Below are positions 1 to 7,049 of a stretch of 8,014 nt of DNA, piece after piece. The position numbers were made by a program, and so were the translations under genes. The stretch lies in contig CABRGJ010000031.1 in assembly GCA_902470405.1 (NCBI GenBank), positions 1 through 8,014 of the forward strand, written 5' to 3'. The DNA is from an uncultured Eggerthella sp. Its GTDB lineage: Bacteria; Actinomycetota; Coriobacteriia; Coriobacteriales; Eggerthellaceae. The notes under the pieces were generated by a model, which was not told where the DNA came from, searched no databases, and was given only the letters and a program-made list of their open reading frames with translations. How positions within the stretch are numbered: the first letter of the stretch is position 1; every line of letters starts with the position of its first letter.

Positions 1-401
1 GCTGCACCCATATCCTTGAACACATCGCCTGCCAAGCAGAAGCCTTGCGGCCACCAGCCGGGACCAGACTCGCCCGCATACCGACGGAACTTCTGCACAG
101 AAGCGGGGAGCAGCGCCTTATTGAAGGTATTGCGACACACCTCTGCTGGTGAGCCGACATAGGGAATGTCGAGGAAATCGAGTAAACTTTGGATGGTGCC
201 GTCTTCGCCATGCTTGCCATGCAGCGCAATGTAACAGATATCAGGACGCTCGCCACGAAGGGTGGGCACCAATTCCTTTGTGGTATCGAGCGGAACGACC
301 TTATGCCCCGCTTCCTCGAGCGCTTCGCACACGACCTTGCCACTCGCAAGAGAAGTCTCGCGTTCGAACGACGCGCCTCCCATCAACACTGCAACTTTCA
401 T
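1..401 (-). CDS. ddl: D-alanine--D-alanine ligase, N-terminal part (runs off the window)
   Basis: This is the first 133 codons of a Ddl-type ATP-grasp ligase, which joins two D-alanines in the cytoplasm for peptidoglycan precursors. Seen: the N-terminal MKVAVLMGG nucleotide-fold strand, then SFERETSLASG, whose Glu13 matches the Glu that holds the first D-Ala in E. coli DdlB (Glu15), and ALHGKHGEDGTIQSLLDFL, the classic HG-x-x-GEDG-x-IQ signature. After this it departs from the textbook family: IPYVGSPAEVCRNTFNK replaces the usual PYTGSG...MDK, and a Trp/Gly-rich stretch follows (near residues 110-117). I recall this form from Coriobacteriia Ddl proteins. The ATG at 401 has a good AAGGAGAG ribosome site about 6 bases upstream. 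It lies 52 bases after the aminotransferase on the same strand and is probably co-transcribed with it. The ATP-grasp catalytic domain lies outside the window, so its activity cannot be judged here. Confidence 0.9.
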   Translation of the reverse strand, partial: MKVAVLMGGASFERETSLASGKVVCEALEEAGHKVVPLDTTKELVPTLRGERPDICYIALHGKHGEDGTIQSLLDFLDIPYVGSPAEVCRNTFNKALLPASVQKFRRYAGESGPGWWPQGFCLAGDVFKDMGA

Positions 402-453
402 GCTCTCTCCTTGTTCTTATAGAACTACGTATCTTCGGTCAAATTCAAGACGA

Positions 454-1704
454 CTAGATCGCACCGGCATCCAAGAATGCACGATACATCTCAAGTCGAT
501 CTTCGATCACATTCGCGAGACGACGGATCGCTTCACGAATATTCTCGGGCGTTTCAAAGCAAAATGCGATGCGCATGGAATTCTTACCGCGCGCACCATC
601 GGGATAGAACCCGCTACCAGGAGTGTAGGTAACTCCCTGTTCGAGCGCTACCGAGAGCATCGAATCGGTATCCACGTATTCAGGCAACGTGACCCACACA
701 AAGAAGCCGCCCGCTGGATGCGTCCAGATCGCTTCTTTGGGGAAGAATTCCTCGAGTGCCTCGAGCATCGCATCGCGCCGTTCCTTATACGTGGTGATGA
801 AGCTTTGCAACACAGTCTGCCAAGGGGTGTCGTTGAAATAGTGCTCGACAATGATCTGATCCATCATGCTGCCTGACAGGTCGGTACCCTGTTTGACCAG
901 ATTCACCTTCGCGATGACATCGCGCGGCGCAATGATCCAACCAACGCGCAAGCCTGGCGCAAAGGTCTTAGAGACAGTACCGAGATAAATGACCTCGTCG
1001 GAAAGCGCGCGCAACGGAATCATGTGACCACCGTCGTAGCGCAAACGTCCGTATGGATCGTCCTCAACAACAAGGAAATCGTATTCTTTGGCCAATTCGA
1101 GCAGTCGATGGCGGCGCTCCATATTCATAGTGACGCCACCTGGATTCTGAAAGTTCGGAATGGTGTAGAGAAATTTGACCGCGCCCTTGCCCAGTTCCTT
1201 CAACTTCTCTTCCAGCAGATCCATGCGCATACCCTCTTCGTCAAAAGGAATGCAGATAACATTGGGTTCGTATGCTGAAAATGCCTGGAGCGCACCGAGA
1301 TAGGTCGGACCTTCCGCGATGATGATGTCGCCCGGATCGATGAACGTCTTTGCCAGTAAGTCGAGCGCCTCTTGTGCGCCAGATGTGATGAGCACGTCTT
1401 CGGCCTTACACCGGATTCCCAGGTCCCGTACGAGTGCAGCGAGCGTTTCGCGCGTTTCCATACGACCCGGCGTCGGTCCATATTGCAGTGCGATCGCGCG
1501 ATCGTCGCCCAGTGCAGCTTTCGCCGCAGTCTGAAGTGCTTCTTGAGGGAGCAGCGATACATCAGGCATGCCGCCCGACAATGAGATGATATCCGAACGC
1601 GAGGCGGCAGCAAAAAGATCGCGCACCGCAGATGATCGCATCTTCTTCACGCGTGAGGCGACCTTGTCACCCGCAAAATCGAACTTTAGATGGGCTGATG
1701 GCAT
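454..1704 (-). CDS. PLP-dependent class I/II aminotransferase (LysN/KAT-like)
   Basis: This is a complete fold-type I aminotransferase of 416 residues, the usual size for stand-alone members of the 2-aminoadipate/kynurenine/aromatic aminotransferase group that is also fused in MocR regulators. Seen, numbered from the ATG: LSGGMPD near 42-48, YGPTPG near 76-80, ITSGAQEALDLL near 106-117, PNFQNPGG near 183-190, the PLP-contacting VEDDPYGRLRY near 213-223, and VSKTFAPGLRVGW with the Schiff-base lysine near 246. SMRIAF near 376-381 carries the carboxylate-binding arginine. The frame stays open to a GTG at 1710, but GAGGAG (1715..1710) lies over that GTG and exactly 5 bases before the ATG at 1704, so I choose the ATG. 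The substrate cannot be read from sequence; 2-aminoadipate, aromatic or branched-chain amino acids are all possible. It follows the cyanophycin-synthetase-like gene by 81 bases and precedes ddl. Its PLP would come from the vitamin B6 kinase in this window. Confidence 0.93.
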   Translation of the reverse strand: MPSAHLKFDFAGDKVASRVKKMRSSAVRDLFAAASRSDIISLSGGMPDVSLLPQEALQTAAKAALGDDRAIALQYGPTPGRMETRETLAALVRDLGIRCKAEDVLITSGAQEALDLLAKTFIDPGDIIIAEGPTYLGALQAFSAYEPNVICIPFDEEGMRMDLLEEKLKELGKGAVKFLYTIPNFQNPGGVTMNMERRHRLLELAKEYDFLVVEDDPYGRLRYDGGHMIPLRALSDEVIYLGTVSKTFAPGLRVGWIIAPRDVIAKVNLVKQGTDLSGSMMDQIIVEHYFNDTPWQTVLQSFITTYKERRDAMLEALEEFFPKEAIWTHPAGGFFVWVTLPEYVDTDSMLSVALEQGVTYTPGSGFYPDGARGKNSMRIAFCFETPENIREAIRRLANVIEDRLEMYRAFLDAGAI

Positions 1705-1715
1705 AGACACTCCTC
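1705..1715 (-). promoter_or_regulatory. Ribosome binding site that fixes the aminotransferase start
   Basis: Read on the minus strand, GAGGAG occupies 1715..1710 and is followed by TGTCT and then ATG at 1704. A GTG at 1710 in the same frame would overlap this site with no spacing, which argues for the ATG as the real start and shortens the protein by two residues. Confidence 0.6.
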
Positions 1716-1785
1716 ACTTTCTTTTTGCTCGGGCCCTGAAACAGACTGCTTCATAGGCAGGACGGTGTCATATTCTCGCGCATGC

Positions 1786-2214
1786 TCAATTTGCAAGCGC
1801 ATGATTGATAAAGTGTAGCGCTTTTTTGAATGCGCCGAGCGCAATTAGGTCATCCAGGAACGAAACCCTCACAATGGCCACATCGGGATCGTCTGCACTC
1901 CATTGCGTCGTGCCTGTGAATATCGCCTGATCGGATGCACCCTGAGGCGTTTCGTTGCGTGCGTGTGCGTGGGTCTGGATATCGATCACAAGATGCTCGA
2001 GCAGGTGCGGAACGGAGGTGCGCTCCATCACGGCACCGAAGGTCGGTCCAACATCGTTGCGACAGGCATGATAGGGCACGGTAGGAAACTGCTGCAGCAC
2101 TTGATCGATAAGCGTCTTCGAAGTGACACGAGCCTCTTGATCGACGATGCGCACGGAAGCCTCCACGCGATCGGGCAGTACGGTCAATCGATCGAAGACG
2201 ACCTTATCATGCAT
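1786..2214 (-). CDS. Small stand-alone protein resembling the cyanophycin synthetase N-terminal domain
   Basis: The product is a 142-residue soluble protein without signal peptide or membrane segment. It reads like the N-terminal domain of cyanophycin synthetase (CphA). YHACRN near residues 48-53 matches the CphA H-x-C segment. FGAVMERTSVPHLLEHLVI followed by DIQ (59-80) matches the GGF-x-x-R-L...G-H-V-x-E-H-x-A-L-E-L-Q block. GTTQW (101-105), then VRVSF and DDLIALGAFKKALHFIN near 121-137, match the end of that domain. The ATP-grasp and Mur-ligase-like domains that do the chemistry in CphA are absent, and none is encoded immediately next to it. In CphA this domain is non-catalytic and helps bind the growing polymer, so a scaffold or substrate-binding role is possible but unproven. 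The ATG at 2214 follows the upstream stop codon by 8 bases, with an AGGA site formed at that stop, indicating translational coupling. Homology was judged by eye only. Confidence 0.7.
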   Translation of the reverse strand: MHDKVVFDRLTVLPDRVEASVRIVDQEARVTSKTLIDQVLQQFPTVPYHACRNDVGPTFGAVMERTSVPHLLEHLVIDIQTHAHARNETPQGASDQAIFTGTTQWSADDPDVAIVRVSFLDDLIALGAFKKALHFINHALAN

Positions 2215-2222
2215 GCGCGATC

Positions 2223-2891
2223 CTAGTTCCCGCCCGAAGCGTCTCCGCTTCGTTCATCACGTTGCGCCTGCTGAGCACTCGTCGAACCATCGACAACATC
2301 GGCACCGAGCGTTTGAGCATCGCTCGTATCGTTATTGTTGGCTGATTCTGGTTCGCCAACCGCTTGATTCGACACCTTCAGCAAACGCATCGAAGAAGCA
2401 TCGTCGCCTCCTTCAGATCCGCCTCCTTCATCGGTGTTCATGTCGGTAAGCGTGAGCACATCGCGCTCAGGCGAGAACACATAAGAACCCACACCCGTAT
2501 AATTCGCAAATTTATAGGTGACGGTCTTTTCGAATGTGTTGAGCTCATATTCGAAACTGACGCTGTCGGTCAGACGGATCTCGGAATCCGTGATGACGAT
2601 CGAATTATTCGACCCCTCGATCTTCCATTGGCCTTGAAAGTCCTGCGCGTCGTCATAGCGGAAGAGATAATCCCAGGTAAGAAATGCTCCCACGCCAATG
2701 ATAGCCACCAGTATGATGACAAGAACCACCTTGAGCGGGCGCGGGATGCGGCTCTTCTTCTTGCGCTTCATCGCCTGCGACACACGCGGCGTTTCGCCAG
2801 TGCGTTGCGGTTTCGCCTCCACCGTAGGAGACGCCGCATGCTTGGCATGTTTTCCTCGAACAGGTTCGTTGTGCGATCGCGTAGCGGACAT
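2223..2891 (-). CDS. Single-pass membrane protein with disordered, acidic C-terminal tail; function unknown
   Basis: I do not recognise a named family for this 222-residue protein. It has four visible zones. Residues 1-50 are hydrophilic and very basic, ending in MKRKKKSRIPRP. Residues 54-76 form one strong hydrophobic helix (VVLVIILVAIIGVGAFL). The positive-inside rule then places the N-terminus in the cytoplasm and the rest outside. Residues 84-152 alternate polar and hydrophobic residues (GQWKIEG, SIVITDSEIRL, KTVTYKFANYTGVGSYVF, DVLTLTDM) and look like a small beta-rich, lipocalin-like domain. Residues 153-222 are rich in Gly, Ser, Asp, Asn and Gln and are probably disordered. There is no signal cleavage site, lipobox or LPxTG motif. 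The ATG at 2891 lies 12 bases after the serS stop, with AAGG overlapping that stop as a weak ribosome site, so it is probably expressed with serS. No catalytic motif is visible. Confidence 0.85.
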   Translation of the reverse strand: MSATRSHNEPVRGKHAKHAASPTVEAKPQRTGETPRVSQAMKRKKKSRIPRPLKVVLVIILVAIIGVGAFLTWDYLFRYDDAQDFQGQWKIEGSNNSIVITDSEIRLTDSVSFEYELNTFEKTVTYKFANYTGVGSYVFSPERDVLTLTDMNTDEGGGSEGGDDASSMRLLKVSNQAVGEPESANNNDTSDAQTLGADVVDGSTSAQQAQRDERSGDASGGN

Positions 2892-2903
2892 GGCGCAATA
2901 GCC

Positions 2904-4184
2904 TTATTCGGGCCTGATGTACTCGAGGCCGCCCATATAAGGAACGAGCACGTCGGGAACCTTGACCGAACCATCTGCTTGCTGGTAGTTCTCGAGGATA
3001 GCGGCCATGGTGCGGCCGACCGCGAGACCTGAACCATTCAGCGTATGGACAAGGCGGTTGCCCTTGAACTGGGCAGCATCCTTGTACTTGATATTGGCAC
3101 GACGCGCTTGGAAGTCCTCGCAATTCGAGCAGGACGAGATCTCCTTGTAGGCATCGTAGGAAGGCAGCCAGACTTCAAGATCATAGGTCTTGGCAGCCGA
3201 GAATCCCAGATCACCCGTGCACAAGCTGATGACGCGATAAGGTAGACCGAGCAGCTGCAAGATGTTCTCGGCATCTTCAACCATCGCCTCAAGGTCATTG
3301 TAGGATTCTTCAGGCTTGGCATACTTCACCATCTCGACCTTGTCGAACTGATGCAAACGGATGAGGCCACGCGTATCGCGACCGGCGCTTCCTGCCTCTT
3401 CACGGAAGCACGGCGTAAACGCGCAGTACTTCAGTGGAAGCTGGCTCGCATCCAGGACCTCTTCAGAGTGGATGTTGGTCAGCTGCACTTCGGCAGTCGG
3501 GATAAGATAGAGCCCTTCGGTGGTCTTGAACAGGTCTTCCTCGAATTTAGGAAGCTGACCTGTGCCCGTAAGCGTCTTGGCATTCGCCATGACCGGGCAC
3601 CACCATTCCTTATAACCACGTGAGGTATGCGTGTCGGCCATGAAATTGATGAGCGCGCGCTCGAGCTTCGCACCCTGGCCACCCAGCAACACAAAGCGCG
3701 ATTCAGCGAGCTTCACTGCGCGTTCGAAGTCGAGGATCCCCAAATCGATACCTAGATCCCAGTGCGCCTTGAACTCGAAGTCGAACGTGCGCGGGGTTCC
3801 CCAGCGACGGACTTCAGGGTTGTCGTCTTCATCCTTGCCAAGAGGCGTGGTATCGGAAGGCATGTTCGGCACTGCAAGAATGAGCTCGTTTAATGCGCTT
3901 TCCGCTTGATCGTGCAGATCGGAATAGTATGCGATCTCTTCCTTGAGCTTCGCGACCTGAGCTTTCGCTGCTTCTGCTTCTTCCTTCTTGCCTTCGCCCA
4001 TCAGCTTGCCAATGCTCTTCGAGATGCTGTTACGCTGCGCAAGGAGCGTCTCCTCATGCGCGATGGCATTGCGGCGGTCTTCGTCAAGCTGCAGGAAACG
4101 CTGCGAATCCCACGTGAAGTTGCGACTTTCCATCGCACGATTCACTTCTTCGATGTTTTCACGGACGAATCGAATGTCGAGCAT
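2904..4184 (-). CDS. serS: Seryl-tRNA synthetase
   Basis: This cytoplasmic class II aminoacyl-tRNA synthetase charges tRNA-Ser (and tRNA-Sec where present) with serine using ATP. At 426 residues it has the full usual bacterial length. Residues 1-105 hold the N-terminal tRNA-binding arm, beginning [10 protein letters not shown] and rich in charged heptads (about 28-100) that form the long antiparallel coiled coil. The catalytic core shows TGTGQLPKF (206-214), [11 protein letters not shown] (227-237), motif 2 with [17 protein letters not shown] (260-276) followed by [21 protein letters not shown] (349-362), and motif 3 [19 protein letters not shown] (383-401). The ATG at 4184 has an AAAGGG site about 6 bases upstream. 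It is the first gene of the minus-strand cluster, 12 bases ahead of the membrane protein gene. No T-box leader consensus was found upstream. Confidence 0.98.
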   Translation of the reverse strand: MLDIRFVRENIEEVNRAMESRNFTWDSQRFLQLDEDRRNAIAHEETLLAQRNSISKSIGKLMGEGKKEEAEAAKAQVAKLKEEIAYYSDLHDQAESALNELILAVPNMPSDTTPLGKDEDDNPEVRRWGTPRTFDFEFKAHWDLGIDLGILDFERAVKLAESRFVLLGGQGAKLERALINFMADTHTSRGYKEWWCPVMANAKTLTGTGQLPKFEEDLFKTTEGLYLIPTAEVQLTNIHSEEVLDASQLPLKYCAFTPCFREEAGSAGRDTRGLIRLHQFDKVEMVKYAKPEESYNDLEAMVEDAENILQLLGLPYRVISLCTGDLGFSAAKTYDLEVWLPSYDAYKEISSCSNCEDFQARRANIKYKDAAQFKGNRLVHTLNGSGLAVGRTMAAILENYQQADGSVKVPDVLVPYMGGLEYIRPE

Positions 4185-4389
4185 TGTTTCCCTTTCGTGA
4201 ACAAGAGTGCAAATTCATGCGTCATTGTTCGTGATATCGTTAAGCTAGAGATATAGATTGAGTATACTTTACAACCGAACAGGATACCACCTGCGGTGCT
4301 TCGCCCTCTTCGATGCTCTTGTATCGGATAGCGGCACCGAAGATGAGTTTTCTCGCACTGCCATCTTGGACGATTCACGAAAGGGCACC
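4185..4389. promoter_or_regulatory. Divergent promoter region between serS and the microprotein gene
   Basis: This roughly 205-base non-coding gap separates serS (minus) from the 56-residue gene (plus), so it must hold both promoters unless the plus-strand pair is read from elsewhere. The clearest element is the perfect palindrome AGTATACT at 4261-4268, which offers a TATACT -10 hexamer on both strands. On the plus strand TTAAGC (4240-4245) lies 17 bases upstream as a poor -35. On the minus strand no convincing -35 partner was seen. An inverted repeat CGGTGC (4294-4299) / GCACCG (4334-4339) could form a 6-bp stem with a long loop. All assignments are by eye and weak. Confidence 0.3.
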
Positions 4390-4560
4390 ATGGATCTAGC
4401 GGAGCTTTATCATTTCCTCTTCGAGACCTACGCCGGTATCGGATGCTTGGTCGGTGCGGGCATCGTCATCAGTATCATCGCTGCTGTTATCAGCGAGCGC
4501 AAGACACGTAAGGTATATCGCGATCGTGGCGAAAAACCTCGCGACGATCAGGATGAATAG
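4390..4560 (+). CDS. 56-residue membrane microprotein, function unknown
   Basis: This small reading frame starts with ATG at 4390, preceded by AAAGGG about 5 bases upstream. The product begins MDLAELYHFLFETYAGIG, continues into one hydrophobic helix (about residues 15-34, ending GIVISIIAAVIS), then a very basic stretch ERKTRKVYRDRGEKPR and an acidic end DDQDE. This is the typical layout of a single-pass inner-membrane microprotein whose basic side faces the cytoplasm. The frame is open further upstream to a TTG at 4258, but that extension is hydrophilic, has no ribosome site and crosses the likely promoter, so I reject it. The gene stops 48 bases before the vitamin B6 kinase gene on the same strand and is probably co-transcribed with it. 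I do not recognise a family. Support comes from the ribosome site, the credible helix and the arrangement; homologue conservation is untested. Confidence 0.65.
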   Translation: MDLAELYHFLFETYAGIGCLVGAGIVISIIAAVISERKTRKVYRDRGEKPRDDQDE

Positions 4561-4608
4561 TACGAAGATGAGATCGCTCGACGCAAGCCGAGCCCGAGAT
4601 GAAAGAAG

Positions 4609-5493
4609 ATGAGCTTCATGGGTCTGCAAAGCATGCCACTCTACGACCATTCCGATCGCCCCGATTACATCCCACGTGTTGGCGCCGTCCATGACCTGTG
4701 CGGCTATGGCAAGTGCTCGCTCGGTGTCGCGATCCCTGTCATCTCTGCTGCTGGATGCGACGTATGCCCCCTGCCCACCGGCTTATTCTCCTCGCACACT
4801 GCTTTCCCTGTCTGGCACATGCTCGATACCACCGACATGATGAAGCCGTATCTGGATGCATGGGAGAAGGTGGATATCGAGCTCGACGCTATTTATTCGG
4901 GCTTTCTTGGTGCTGCCGAGCAGGTCGAGAGCATCCAGCGCCTGTATCGCACCTTCCCCGAAGCGCTGCGTATCGTCGATCCGGTCATGGGCGACCATGG
5001 CAAGGTCTATCCCACCTATACGAAAGAGCTCTGTGACGCGATGGCCAACTTGGCCGACGGCGCAGACATCCTCACGCCGAACCTGACCGAAGTCTCCATC
5101 ATCCTCGGCACGGAATACACAGGGCAGAACGTCACGACCGAAGAGGTCGAAGGCATGATCAACATGCTACGTAACCGTGGCGCAAAGAACGTCATCATCA
5201 AAGGTGTCGATCGTGAAGACGGCTTCTTGCGCAACTACGTGGCAGGGCGAAACACACCACTCACAGAGCTGATCGTAGAGAAGCTGCCTGTCATGCTTCA
5301 TGGTACGGGCGACTTGTTCTGCTCCTGCGTAACGGCTGCTATCATGGCAGGGAAGGACCTGGTCACTGCGGTTGATTTCGCTGGCAAGTTCGTGCACGAT
5401 GCGATGATCGTCACGCTCGAACAGCCTAACTTCATGAGCCGTGGCATCAGCTTCGAACCGCTTCTGGGCAAAGTCGCCGATCTGCTGAAATAG
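4609..5493 (+). CDS. Pyridoxamine/pyridoxal kinase (PdxK/PdxY type)
   Basis: The enzyme phosphorylates the 5'-hydroxyl of pyridoxal, pyridoxamine or pyridoxine with ATP in the B6 salvage pathway, feeding PLP to enzymes such as the aminotransferase nearby. At 294 residues it has the usual length for this ribokinase-fold family. Seen: VHDLCGYGKCSLGVAIPVISAAG (28-49), LPTGLFSSHTAF (55-66), which matches the substrate-lid region NT-x-x-F-S-N-H-T of PdxY, AIYSGFLGAAEQ (94-105), DPVMGDHGKVYP (124-135), ILTPNLTEVSIILG (154-167), and HGTGDLFCSCVTAA (231-244) with the catalytic-base Asp of GTGD at 235. The start is uncertain: ATG at 4609, 4618 and 4633 are all in frame and none has a strong ribosome site. 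I keep the longest. The gene follows the microprotein gene by 48 bases. Choice among the B6 vitamers cannot be made from sequence, and a ThiD-like HMP kinase activity is less likely. Confidence 0.92.
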   Translation: MSFMGLQSMPLYDHSDRPDYIPRVGAVHDLCGYGKCSLGVAIPVISAAGCDVCPLPTGLFSSHTAFPVWHMLDTTDMMKPYLDAWEKVDIELDAIYSGFLGAAEQVESIQRLYRTFPEALRIVDPVMGDHGKVYPTYTKELCDAMANLADGADILTPNLTEVSIILGTEYTGQNVTTEEVEGMINMLRNRGAKNVIIKGVDREDGFLRNYVAGRNTPLTELIVEKLPVMLHGTGDLFCSCVTAAIMAGKDLVTAVDFAGKFVHDAMIVTLEQPNFMSRGISFEPLLGKVADLLK

Positions 5494-5499
5494 ACAATC

Positions 5500-5525
5500 G
5501 GGAATTCGCTCTTCTTACGAATCCC
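5500..5525 (+). terminator. Possible weak hairpin between convergent genes
   Basis: Just after the kinase stop, GGGAATTCG (5500-5508) and CGAATCCC (5518-5525) can pair, with one bulged A and a 9-base loop. No T-run follows on the plus strand, so it is not a textbook intrinsic terminator. It could still act as an RNA 3' end stabiliser. A second imperfect stem, GCTTCGA/TCGAGC, lies at about 5544-5560 next to the aminopeptidase stop. The 72-base convergent gap contains nothing else I can recognise. Confidence 0.25.
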
Positions 5526-5565
5526 CTGCCGCAGACTTGCAAAGCTTCGAACGATCGAGCAAAAA

Positions 5566-7014
5566 CTACTCCGCACGAAGGAAGGCAACGTAGCCTTTGT
5601 AAGCCTCGTAGATATCCGCCTTCGAAGTGACCTCCCAAGGAGAGTGCATCGAAAGCACGGGCACGCCTGAATCGATAACGTTCATGCCATACTTCGCAGG
5701 AATATAGGCAATGGTTCCGCCACCGCCCGCGTTCACTCGACCAAGCTCGGCCGTCTGGTAATTGACACCCGCCTCGTCCATGACCTTTCGCAACACTGCC
5801 ATGTATTCTGCATTGGCATCATTTGAGCCCGACTTGCCACCCGAACCCGTGTATTTGTTGAATACAAGACCGCGACCGCAATATGCAGAATTCTTCGTTT
5901 CAAAAACAGAAGCATATGCTGGATCGAATGCAGCGCTCACATCAGAAGAGAGCATGGAGGAACGCGCAAGACAACGACGGATCGCGAGATCGCCCTTCGC
6001 ACCGAGCAATGCCAAGATCTCTGCCATCGTGTTCTCGAAGAATGCCGAGGTCATACCGGTGGCGCCAACACTGCCGATCTCTTCCTTATCGACCAAGATG
6101 CACACCGAGGTACGCGCCGGCCCATCGACTGCTAACTGCGCTTCAAGGCTCATATAGGCGCACACACGGTCGTCTTGACCGTAGCCGATCACCATCGAAC
6201 GGTCCAAGCCACAATCGCGAGCAGGACCTGCTGGAACGATCTCGATCTCGGCTGAGAGGAAATCCTCCTCTTCAATACCATAACGATCGAGAAGCAGCGA
6301 AAGGACGTTCGCGCGAACCGCTTCGCTCTCAGCAGTGCGCTCGATGCGCTCCTTATACGTGAGCTCGTCCTCCTTGCGCTCATCTTTCTTCGTCTCAACA
6401 ATGAGCGGCTCACTTCCGATGAGCACGTCGAGGCTTTCGCCCTCGACCACCGTTCGCCCGTCTTTCTTCATCTGCTCTGCCCCTAGATGAGGCAAAAGAT
6501 CAGTGACGCAGAAAACCGGATCGTCAGCTCTGTCGCCGATCGAGATATCGACCACGCTGCCATCCTTCTTCGCGACGACGCCCTTCAGCGCAAGCGGAAG
6601 CGCGACCCACTGATAATTCTTGATGCCACCGTAGTAGTGCGTATCGAGCAGCACGAAATCGGATGTCTCATAGAGCGGATTTTGCTTGAGATCAAGGCGT
6701 GGCGAGTCGATATGCGCACCAAGGATATTCACACCCTGCTCGATATCTTGTGTGCCGATCTGAACGAACATGACCGCTTTGCCATAATTGCTCGTCCAAA
6801 GCTTATCGCCTGGCTTGAGCGCGGTGCCCTTCTCTATCGCTTCGTCAAGAGAAACATAACCCGCTGCACGTGCCATTTCGAGCGCGCGCACGGTACATGC
6901 GCGCTCTGTCTTGCATTCCGACAAGAAGCTCTTATATCGATCTGCAAGCGCGCTCAACTGCTTGCGATCATCGTCGTTATAGGTCTTCCATGCGTTCTTG
7001 CGTTCCATGCTCAT
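5566..7014 (-). CDS. M18 family zinc aminopeptidase (aspartyl aminopeptidase-like)
   Basis: This is a cytosolic two-zinc exopeptidase that removes N-terminal residues from peptides. At 482 residues it has full family length. The metal and catalytic residues are in the expected order: His101 and Asp103 in GAHIDSPRLDLK (99-110), the bridging Asp in GQDDRVCAY (about 281), the catalytic and metal Glu pair in DKEEIGSVGATG (311-312), Asp358 in SSDVSAAFDP, and His457 in SMHSPWEVTS (455-464). KYTGSGGKSGSND (387-399) and VNAGGGGTIAY (427-437) are also typical. The DKEEIGS...FFENTMAEI segment looks more like the 'aminopeptidase 1' (ApeA-like) branch than yeast Ape1/DNPEP, so substrate specificity is open. 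Two starts are possible, ATG at 7014 and ATG at 7008, with only a weak AAAGAG site that favours the second slightly. The gene converges on the B6 kinase and diverges from the rubrerythrin. Confidence 0.95.
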   Translation of the reverse strand: MSMERKNAWKTYNDDDRKQLSALADRYKSFLSECKTERACTVRALEMARAAGYVSLDEAIEKGTALKPGDKLWTSNYGKAVMFVQIGTQDIEQGVNILGAHIDSPRLDLKQNPLYETSDFVLLDTHYYGGIKNYQWVALPLALKGVVAKKDGSVVDISIGDRADDPVFCVTDLLPHLGAEQMKKDGRTVVEGESLDVLIGSEPLIVETKKDERKEDELTYKERIERTAESEAVRANVLSLLLDRYGIEEEDFLSAEIEIVPAGPARDCGLDRSMVIGYGQDDRVCAYMSLEAQLAVDGPARTSVCILVDKEEIGSVGATGMTSAFFENTMAEILALLGAKGDLAIRRCLARSSMLSSDVSAAFDPAYASVFETKNSAYCGRGLVFNKYTGSGGKSGSNDANAEYMAVLRKVMDEAGVNYQTAELGRVNAGGGGTIAYIPAKYGMNVIDSGVPVLSMHSPWEVTSKADIYEAYKGYVAFLRAE

Positions 7015-7049
7015 CTCTTTCGTTTCAAATCGCGTATGACCCAGTTAAC

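Noticed and set aside
262..876. 204-codon plus-strand open frame opposite the aminotransferase and ddl
   Set aside because: It lies antisense to a gene with clear motifs, crosses the intergenic gap, and shows no ribosome site or recognisable domain; it is a mirror of the codon bias of the real genes.
1705..1785. Terminator or separate promoter between the CphA-N-like gene and the aminotransferase
   Set aside because: No stem followed by a U-run and no -35/-10 pair at acceptable spacing could be found; read-through from upstream is the simpler reading.
2364..3032. 222-codon plus-strand open frame opposite the membrane protein and serS ends
   Set aside because: Composition is rich in Arg/His/Ile as in antisense frames; it spans two real genes and has no family motif.
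4258..4389. N-terminal extension of the microprotein from TTG 4258
   Set aside because: No ribosome site, hydrophilic sequence of no recognisable type, and it would overlap the probable promoter.
4185..4389. T-box riboswitch upstream of serS
   Set aside because: Synthetase genes often carry one, so I looked for AGGGTGGnACCGCG on the minus strand; only a vague GGTGGTATCC near 4291..4282 is present, and there is no terminator with U-run.
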